Shown here piece by piece: positions 5,410 to 10,036 of a stretch of DNA of 10,036 nt. Below the pieces are notes generated by a model. It saw nothing but the letters and a program-made list of their open reading frames with translations. It searched no databases and was not told where the DNA came from. Made by a program: the position numbers and the translations under genes. Source of the stretch: a bacterium (lineage in GTDB: Bacteria > Patescibacteriota > Gracilibacteria > UM-FILTER-43-11); contig JAUHXI010000037.1 in the NCBI GenBank assembly GCA_030426875.1, positions 1 to 10,036 on the forward strand, in the 5' to 3' direction. Position 1 is the first letter of the stretch. Each line of letters opens with the position of its first letter.

Positions 5410-5429
5410 CACCTTCATCACCGAAGGTG
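5410..5429. repeat. Perfect 7-bp hairpin upstream of the peptidase E gene
   Basis: CACCTTC (5410-5416) pairs with GAAGGTG (5423-5429) around ATCACC. No T-run follows. It lies between the peptidase E start and repeat copy B; role unknown. Confidence 0.4.
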
Positions 5430-5474
5430 GATCAGTAGATTTCTAGTTTGAACAAATTCCATAAAAAAATCTAA

Positions 5475-5775
5475 AATCATTCCAAACCCTATAAATAACT
5501 GCTGATTTCCCGGTAAGGCTAGGGGCCTGGGGAGAAACGATCGGGTAAAACAATGAATAAAGGAAATAAAGATGATTCCACCTCACCTCGTGTTCTCCCC
5601 AGCCGTTTTTGCTTCGTTTTTGCGGTCAAAAATGAAGAAAAGAAAAAAACAAACAAAAAAAGAGGTGAAATGAGGAATTAGGGCATTACAGTGGGAGTTG
5701 AGGTTGAAGTGAAGAAAATTTCAAACTAAAAATCTACTGATCCCCAAAGGTGACGCCAGTTTGTGTCACCTTACG
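5475..5775. repeat. Structured non-coding repeat, copy B
   Basis: The second copy of the element at about 1655-1925. The stem GGC-C-TGGGGAGA (about 5523-5535) pairs with TCTCCCCA-GCC (about 5593-5603), with the same single-base bulge as copy A. The next part carries an 11-nt tandem duplication (CGTTTTTGCTT before CGTTTTTGCGG), and the hairpin TTTTTG-CGGT-CAAAAA differs from copy A only in its loop. The A-rich tract and AAAGAGGTGA follow. The right end is a perfect 8-bp hairpin, AAGGTGAC (5747-5754) with GTCACCTT (5765-5772), different in sequence from copy A but in the same place. It ends about 20 nt before the -10 box of the DUF1295 gene. Confidence 0.6.
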
Positions 5776-5794
5776 AAAGTGGTTTAAAAGGTGT

Positions 5795-5800
5795 TATACT
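5795..5800 (+). promoter_or_regulatory. Probable -10 box of the DUF1295 gene
   Basis: TATACT. A TTACGA at 5771-5776 sits 18 nt upstream as a poor -35. Initiation near 5806 would leave the GTG at 5791 outside the transcript and favour the ATG at 5824 as start. Confidence 0.4.
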
Positions 5801-5823
5801 GGTCCCAGTTTAAGCGAAACCAT

Positions 5824-6585
5824 ATGCTAAATGCCATCGTTCAAACCAGTCTCGTCCTTCTGGGTTATATGTTTTTGGCCTATTTAATTGCTCAATTCAA
5901 GCGAAATAATGGCTTGGCGGATGTGGCCTGGGGACTCGGATTTGTCCTCGTCTCACTGTTTACCCTCTGGCGATTTGAACCGAGTTCCACTTTAGCCATC
6001 TTGCTCAACTCCCTTATTTTCATATGGGGATGGCGTCTTTTCTTTCATATTTTAAGGCGAAATTGGGGCAAGTCAGAGGATTTTCGGTATCAAAATTTTC
6101 GGAAAAAATGGGGGAAGTGGTATTTGCTTCGAGGGTTCACTGATGTGTTTTTGTTGCAAGGATTCCTTCTCCTGATCATTTCTCTACCGATTATATATGT
6201 GAATTTTTACGACCCCCAGCTCACAATTCTCAGCTATTTTGGGGCAGGAATGTGGCTGGTTGGTTTCTTTTTTGAAGTGGTGGGTGACTATCAGCTCGCC
6301 CAATTTGTGAAAACCAAGAAACCAGGCCAGATCATGCAAGTAGGTTTGTGGAAATACACTCGCCATCCCAATTATTTTGGGGAGGTGGTGATGTGGTGGG
6401 GGATTTTTGTGATGACACTCACCTCGCTCCACGCTTGGTATTTGATCGTTAGTCCGATCCTCATCACTTATCTGATTTTATTTGTGTCGGGGATTCCGAT
6501 GTTGGAGAAGAAATATGAGAATAATCCAGCATTTTTAGAGTATAAAAAACGCACGAGTGCCTTTTGGCCGAGGAGGAGGTTATGA
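5824..6585 (+). CDS. DUF1295 / steroid 5-alpha-reductase-like membrane protein
   Basis: 253 residues, strongly hydrophobic, with about six membrane segments (for example residues 5-25, 33-50, 57-76, 105-124, 134-155 and 194-228). The C-terminal hallmark GLWKYTRHPNYFGE lies at residues 174-187. This block is shared by DUF1295 proteins, bacterial steroid-reductase-like enzymes and isoprenylcysteine methyltransferases, where it takes part in cofactor binding. The KKYENNPAFLEYKKRTSAFW end is also typical of DUF1295. The substrate is unknown; a lipid reduction at the membrane is the family-level guess. The frame could start at a GTG at 5791, but a -10 box overlaps that codon, so I chose the ATG at 5824. 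It stands alone; the next gene begins 170 nt later behind its own promoter. Confidence 0.88.
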   Translation: MLNAIVQTSLVLLGYMFLAYLIAQFKRNNGLADVAWGLGFVLVSLFTLWRFEPSSTLAILLNSLIFIWGWRLFFHILRRNWGKSEDFRYQNFRKKWGKWYLLRGFTDVFLLQGFLLLIISLPIIYVNFYDPQLTILSYFGAGMWLVGFFFEVVGDYQLAQFVKTKKPGQIMQVGLWKYTRHPNYFGEVVMWWGIFVMTLTSLHAWYLIVSPILITYLILFVSGIPMLEKKYENNPAFLEYKKRTSAFWPRRRL

Positions 6586-6625
6586 TGGACCTCGTTACCT
6601 TATTCTTATTGCGTAATTTTTTACC

Positions 6626-6654
6626 TTGCTTTACAAAGTACTCTGTATTACAAT
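6626..6654 (+). promoter_or_regulatory. Promoter of the padR-pspC pair
   Basis: TTGCTT (6626-6631), a 17-nt spacer and TACAAT (6649-6654). The start would be near 6661, leaving an AT-rich leader of about 95 nt. I did not find a clear palindromic PadR operator in it. Confidence 0.5.
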
Positions 6655-6755
6655 AAAGATGTGTCCATTTTCAATTATAAATTTTAAGTTCTAAATTTTA
6701 AAAGAATTAGGCAATGTCACAATTGAAATAAAGAATAGGTCATAAGCAATAATAA

Positions 6756-7109
6756 ATGAACAAGGATAAATACACTGACAACATCCAGTCTCAAATGCGA
6801 AAAGGTTCGCTTGAATTTGCTATTTTGCTCATCATTTCACGCAAAAAAATTTATGCAGGTGACATCCTTAAGGAACTCAAAAAGAACAAGCTCATTGTCG
6901 TCGAAGGAACCCTCTACCCCTTACTCAATCGATTGAAATCATCCGAACTTTTATCGCATGAATGGAAAGAATCCAAAAGTGGACCTCCACGCAAATATTA
7001 CGATCTAACAAGCAAAGGAAAAAAACTGCTCAAAGCCCTCCTTGAGGCCTGGAAAGACCTGGATCATTCGATTAATTCTCTAATCTCTCATTATGAAAAA
7101 AACAGTTAG
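6756..7109 (+). CDS. PadR-family transcriptional regulator
   Basis: 117 residues, the usual size of short PadR (subfamily s2) proteins. A winged helix-turn-helix spans about residues 15-90: RKGSLEFAILLIISRKKIYA starts the domain, EGTLYPLLNRL (50-60) is the recognition-helix motif and SGPPRKYYDLTSKG (75-88) forms the wing. A short C-terminal helix for dimerisation follows (LLKALLEAWKDLDHSINSLI). PadR proteins usually repress their own operon and release DNA on ligand binding or stress. The gene overlaps the PspC-domain gene by 17 nt, so the two are co-transcribed and probably translationally coupled, and the likely target is this operon. No Shine-Dalgarno is seen before the ATG. Confidence 0.93.
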   Translation: MNKDKYTDNIQSQMRKGSLEFAILLIISRKKIYAGDILKELKKNKLIVVEGTLYPLLNRLKSSELLSHEWKESKSGPPRKYYDLTSKGKKLLKALLEAWKDLDHSINSLISHYEKNS

Positions 7110-7728
7110 TGTCGAAATCTCTGGAGTGGACTTCGTGCTCAACGCCGACACCTATCAATTTTTAGCCGATTATTTGAAGCAAATTGAATCTCTGTTTTCC
7201 TCCTTGGCCGAAAAGGAAGAAATTGTCGAAGACATCGAAAACCGCATTGCTGAAGAATTGGTCAAAAAAGTAAAATCGCCTAAGGTGGTCAGCTTGACTA
7301 TTCTGACTAAAATTCTCGATAAAATTGGCACCCCTCAAGAAATTCACAATATTCTTGCGGACATGGAATATGAAAAAAAATTAGCGGGTAAGCCTAAGTT
7401 CTACCGTGATCCGGACAAGGCCATTATTGCAGGGGTTTGTGCTGGAATCGGGGCTTATTTTGATGTTGACACTGTGATTGTCCGTATTCTTTTTATCCTT
7501 TCAGTCTTGGCTGGAGGAATTGGCTTACTGGCTTATGTTATTCTTTGGATCATGGTGGAACCAGCCGAAACCCCAGCTCAAAAAATGGAAATGTATGGCA
7601 GCAAGAACGTGTTGCAAAAAATCGATCATGGCATGCATGGGATTGCTAAAAAACTTAAAATCCCCAACATGACTCGTAAATTCGAAGACACGATTCGAGG
7701 TGCTCGAGAGGAGGATAAAAGCGGGTGA
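7093..7728 (+). CDS. PspC-domain membrane protein
   Basis: 211 residues. Residues 1-95 form a soluble part (MKKTVSVEISGVDFVLNADT, then EEIVEDIENRIAEELVKKV and LDKIGTPQEIHNIL) of the kind often found ahead of PspC in PadR-linked genes. The PspC domain spans about 102-158: KFYRDPDKAIIAGVCAGIGA, YFDVDTVIVRI and a membrane helix LLAYVILWIMVEP. The last 50 residues are a charged cytoplasmic-type tail. In phage-shock systems PspC senses inner-membrane stress; here the role is inferred and no PspA or PspB is nearby. The start lies inside padR (17-nt overlap) with no Shine-Dalgarno of its own. Confidence 0.9.
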   Translation: MKKTVSVEISGVDFVLNADTYQFLADYLKQIESLFSSLAEKEEIVEDIENRIAEELVKKVKSPKVVSLTILTKILDKIGTPQEIHNILADMEYEKKLAGKPKFYRDPDKAIIAGVCAGIGAYFDVDTVIVRILFILSVLAGGIGLLAYVILWIMVEPAETPAQKMEMYGSKNVLQKIDHGMHGIAKKLKIPNMTRKFEDTIRGAREEDKSG

Positions 7729-7837
7729 TCAGAAAAATAACTTTCTTAACTTAGAGGTTTGATTGGTTGCACTTTTTTTGAGATTCACATTTATGTCCTA
7801 CTTCTGTAAAATAGGCCTTAGATTCTTAAAATCAACT

Positions 7838-8398
7838 ATGAAAAACGCACCCACCAAAACCCCAAAAATTGCCTACCTACTCGTCATCGCAGGCCTGATT
7901 GCCTTCGTTTTTGCTTTCATCATCATGGCCGAAAAAGTGTGGATTTTAGAGGATCCGACGCGTATTCCTCCCTGCTCTATTGATGCTATTTTCAGTTGTA
8001 AATCAGTCATGGAATCACCGCAAGCCAATGCCTTTGGCTTCCCTAATCCCTTCCTTGGGATTGCTGGATTCTCCATCATCACCACGATTGGCTTTGCTAT
8101 GCTGGCCGGTGCCAGGTTTAAGCGTTGGTTTTGGATCGCCACTCAACTTGGACTGACCTTTGCCCTTGGCTTTATTTATTGGCTCTTTTACGCCGCGGTT
8201 TTTGAGATCAACGCGCTTTGTCTTTACTGCATGGCAGTGTGGGCGATGACCATTCCACTCTTCCTTTACACGCTTCGTTATAATTTAAGAGAGGGGCATT
8301 TTTCGAGTTCAGGCAAATCCATTCAACTTAAATTTGCGCCTTTGATTCTTATTCTCATGTATGCCATCATTGTGGTGCCAATCTTCATTAAATTTTAG
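7838..8398 (+). CDS. Vitamin K epoxide reductase (VKOR)-family protein
   Basis: 186 residues with four or five membrane helices (about 11-31, 72-92, 98-121, 125-147 and 165-184). It has the family's two cysteine pairs: the loop pair C46 and C54 in PPCSIDAIFSCKSVM, and the active-site pair C128-L-Y-C131 at the start of a helix. The loop FPNPFLGIAGF is also typical. Bacterial VKOR homologues re-oxidise a DsbA-like thioredoxin and pass electrons to quinone, so the cell probably makes disulfide bonds outside the membrane. No thioredoxin domain is fused or adjacent. I chose the ATG at 7838 because a short basic N-terminus then leads straight into helix 1; in-frame ATG 7793 and TTG 7763 are possible but add an unconserved-looking leader. 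Confidence 0.9.
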   Translation: MKNAPTKTPKIAYLLVIAGLIAFVFAFIIMAEKVWILEDPTRIPPCSIDAIFSCKSVMESPQANAFGFPNPFLGIAGFSIITTIGFAMLAGARFKRWFWIATQLGLTFALGFIYWLFYAAVFEINALCLYCMAVWAMTIPLFLYTLRYNLREGHFSSSGKSIQLKFAPLILILMYAIIVVPIFIKF

Positions 8399-8438
8399 TG
8401 CGTGCGATGATCGGCTCACTCACTTCATTCTCAAAATG

Positions 8439-8453
8439 CCCCTCCGCTAGGGG
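8439..8453. repeat. Short GC hairpin between VKOR and CapA genes
   Basis: CCCCT (8439-8443) pairs with AGGGG (8449-8453) around CCGCT. No T-run follows. It may be a weak structure in the intergenic transcript. Confidence 0.3.
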
Positions 8454-8479
8454 AATTGAAAACCAAAAAACCAAAACAT

Positions 8480-9661
8480 ATGCACAATCAAAAAAAATTG
8501 TTCAATTCAGTACTCCTTCTAAAGTTGGGGCTTTTATTGGTTGCCATTTTAGCTAAGCCTTTATTGGATCAAATGAATTTTTTTGAGGCCAACGCTAGTG
8601 ATTATTCTGTGTCTGATCCGGTTGTTGAGCAAGTGACTCTTGTCACCGACGTTGATTCCGAGCCTGTGGTTGAAATTGTTGAGCTCACTCCCACTCCAGA
8701 GTTTGGCGAGGTGAAAATGCTGGCGTTTGGAGACATGCTTTTGGACCGCTACGTTCGGACCTTGATTGAAAGAGATGGCTTGGATGCGGTGTTGGCTGGA
8801 ATGCAAGACGATGACGGTGCTTTTTTTGACGGCTATGATTTTGTTTTCACAAATTTGGAGGGCCCCGTCACTCCTACCCGGGTGCCCACTGGTAAGCTTT
8901 ATGCGTTTCAATTTGATCCAGAATTCTTAGACCTTTTGGTGGACAATCATTTTAACATTGTTTCGGTGGCCAACAATCACACCTTTGACATGGGGCAACA
9001 GGGCAACGATGACACCTACAAATACTTGGAAGACTGGGGGATTCAAGCCGTGGGAGATGCTCGTGAGGTGAATGAGCGGTCCACCTTCGAAACTGAGGTG
9101 AATGGTTACAAGGTTGGCTTTGGGGCCTACAATCACACGGATTTTAAAACCACGATTGAGGAGATCACTGCTTCGATTGAAGGTTTGGCTGAGCGAAATG
9201 ATTTTGTGATTGCCAGCATCCATTGGGGAGTTGAATACCAACACACGCCACAGCCGTTTCAGGAGGACTGGGCTCAGCAAATGGTTGATGCGGGGGCGGA
9301 TGTGATTTTAGGCCATCATCCTCATGTGTTGCAGGGAATGGAGGTGTTGCAGGCGGATGATGAGCGTCAGGCGGTTGTTTTTTACTCTCTGGGCAACTTT
9401 GTGTTTGATCAGTGGTTTTCTGAACCGACTCAAGAAACCATTGCCCTGGGTCTAGAATTTAGGATGAATGAGTCAGGTCAAAAATTTGTAAAACTCAATT
9501 TTACGCCATTGCGGATGAATCTCTCATTGCCTTTCTTTCCCAATGAAGAGGTGGGACAGCAGGTGATTGACAATTTTTATGATTACAGTTTTTGGACGGA
9601 TGAATCGATTGAGGACTACAAGATACTGTTTGAAGAGCGAGAAATTGAGCTTGAACTCTAA
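8480..9661 (+). CDS. CapA-family protein (PGA_cap metallophosphatase-like domain)
   Basis: 393 residues from this ATG. The N-terminus is a signal anchor (hydrophobic residues about 9-25, VLLLKLGLLLVAILA), followed by an acidic linker to about residue 75. The rest is the PGA_cap domain with its motifs in order: AFGDMLLDR (D85), FTNLEGPVT (N125, E127), VANNHTFDMG (N167, H168, D171), SIHWGVEYQ (H249), LGHHPHVLQG (H280, H281, H283) and YSLGNFVFDQ (N307). The fold is that of calcineurin-like phosphoesterases. CapA takes part in poly-gamma-glutamate capsule export, but many homologues stand alone, as here (no CapB or CapC), so an unspecified extracytoplasmic polymer or phosphoesterase role is safer. 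A TTG at 8456 in the same frame would add 8 residues; AGGGG precedes it by only 2 nt, so I prefer the ATG. Confidence 0.9.
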   Translation: MHNQKKLFNSVLLLKLGLLLVAILAKPLLDQMNFFEANASDYSVSDPVVEQVTLVTDVDSEPVVEIVELTPTPEFGEVKMLAFGDMLLDRYVRTLIERDGLDAVLAGMQDDDGAFFDGYDFVFTNLEGPVTPTRVPTGKLYAFQFDPEFLDLLVDNHFNIVSVANNHTFDMGQQGNDDTYKYLEDWGIQAVGDAREVNERSTFETEVNGYKVGFGAYNHTDFKTTIEEITASIEGLAERNDFVIASIHWGVEYQHTPQPFQEDWAQQMVDAGADVILGHHPHVLQGMEVLQADDERQAVVFYSLGNFVFDQWFSEPTQETIALGLEFRMNESGQKFVKLNFTPLRMNLSLPFFPNEEVGQQVIDNFYDYSFWTDESIEDYKILFEEREIELEL

Positions 9662-9703
9662 TAATAAATACCTTTTTTAAAAGAGTAAAAATGTGTATAG
9701 TTC

Positions 9704-9712
9704 TGGTACAGT
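9704..9712 (+). promoter_or_regulatory. Possible extended -10 promoter
   Basis: TGG followed by TACAGT, 22 nt before the ATG of the last gene. There is no good -35 at the usual distance. The predicted leader would be under 20 nt. Confidence 0.3.
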
Positions 9713-9734
9713 ATTTTTTACCCCCTCTTAAATC

Positions 9735-10036
9735 ATGGAAACGTCAAAAAAAGTTAAATTTTTAAAAACTAAAAAAGGTGCGATGACTGGTATGATGATT
9801 GCGCTTTTAGGATTCTCATTCTTCCATTTCTTTGTCGGCCCAAACGCAGATCCTGATGCAGTTGCCGATTGTGAAGCTAAGATCAGTGCTCAGAAAATAG
9901 AGTTGGGATTTGATTGTAACGATGCGAATACAGCACTTAGATATTCGGATGATTTCGAAACCATGGGGGCTAAAGCAGTTTCTGAAGCATATGCAAAAAA
10001 TAATCAAAGGGAAACTATTAGTGGAATCAAGTATTT
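9735..10036 (+). CDS. Unrecognised membrane-anchored or secreted protein, 3' truncated by the window
   Basis: 100 codons are visible and the frame is still open at the edge. The N-terminus is basic (METSKKVKFLKTKKG) and is followed by one hydrophobic segment at about residues 16-32 (MTGMMIALLGFSFFHFFVG), a signal peptide or anchor. The next part is acidic and hydrophilic (PNADPDAVADCEAKISAQKI, then LGFDCND), with two cysteines, C44 and about C58, that could form a disulfide outside the membrane. I do not recognise the family. Composition and regular codon use support a real gene. It follows CapA by 73 nt. Confidence 0.65.
   Translation, partial: METSKKVKFLKTKKGAMTGMMIALLGFSFFHFFVGPNADPDAVADCEAKISAQKIELGFDCNDANTALRYSDDFETMGAKAVSEAYAKNNQRETISGIKY

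Noticed and set aside
8449..8456. AGGGG as Shine-Dalgarno for a TTG start of CapA, hidden in a hairpin
   Set aside because: Spacing of 2 nt to the TTG is too short and 26 nt to the ATG too long, so a regulatory role is not supported.
1..10036. CRISPR array, toxin-antitoxin pair, phage or defence system
   Set aside because: No regularly spaced direct repeats and no gene of such families were found on either strand.

Overview
The window is AT-rich bacterial chromosome with the standard genetic code: four genes here end in TGA. Gene content (a tRNA-Ser with encoded CCA, many small genes with weak or no Shine-Dalgarno sequence, an ArfB-like factor, PadR/PspC, a VKOR-family protein, CapA, transposases of the DUF4372 and 'variant Zn-binding' IS256 types) would fit a Patescibacteria/CPR-type genome. 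That placement is inference; no diagnostic marker is present.

Layout. 26-115: a complete tRNA-Ser(UGA). 116-1046: no intact gene. It holds the decayed remains of a small DUF4190-like membrane protein (about 432-576) and a cluster of perfect or near-perfect inverted repeats (301-328, 689-746, 846-903). 1101-1475: an ArfB-like peptidyl-tRNA hydrolase with a GGQ motif. 1655-1925: the first copy (A) of a non-coding, hairpin-rich repeat. 1928-3243: a complete IS4-type insertion sequence with 24-bp perfect inverted repeats and a 9-bp target duplication, whose transposase has lost its catalytic Glu. 3260-4271: a second insertion sequence (IS256 variant with zinc ribbon) with 23-bp inverted repeats, whose ORF is split by a -1 frame change at an A7 run. 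4287-4507: a strong promoter, a terminator-like hairpin and a 76-nt tRNA-like gene with an abnormal anticodon arm. 4552-5301 (minus strand): a peptidase E (S51) homologue. 5475-5775: the second copy (B) of the structured repeat.

From 5824 on the window looks like ordinary housekeeping and cell-envelope genes, all on the plus strand: a DUF1295 membrane protein, a PadR repressor overlapping a PspC-domain membrane protein (a likely envelope-stress operon with a recognisable promoter), a VKOR-family disulfide-forming membrane protein, a CapA-family enzyme, and the start of an unrecognised membrane-anchored protein that runs off the right edge.

I find no multi-gene defence or other novel system. 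The observations most worth pursuing are the pair of structured non-coding repeats, the odd tRNA-like gene with its own promoter and hairpins, and the two side-by-side insertion sequences, each carrying a distinct and interpretable defect.
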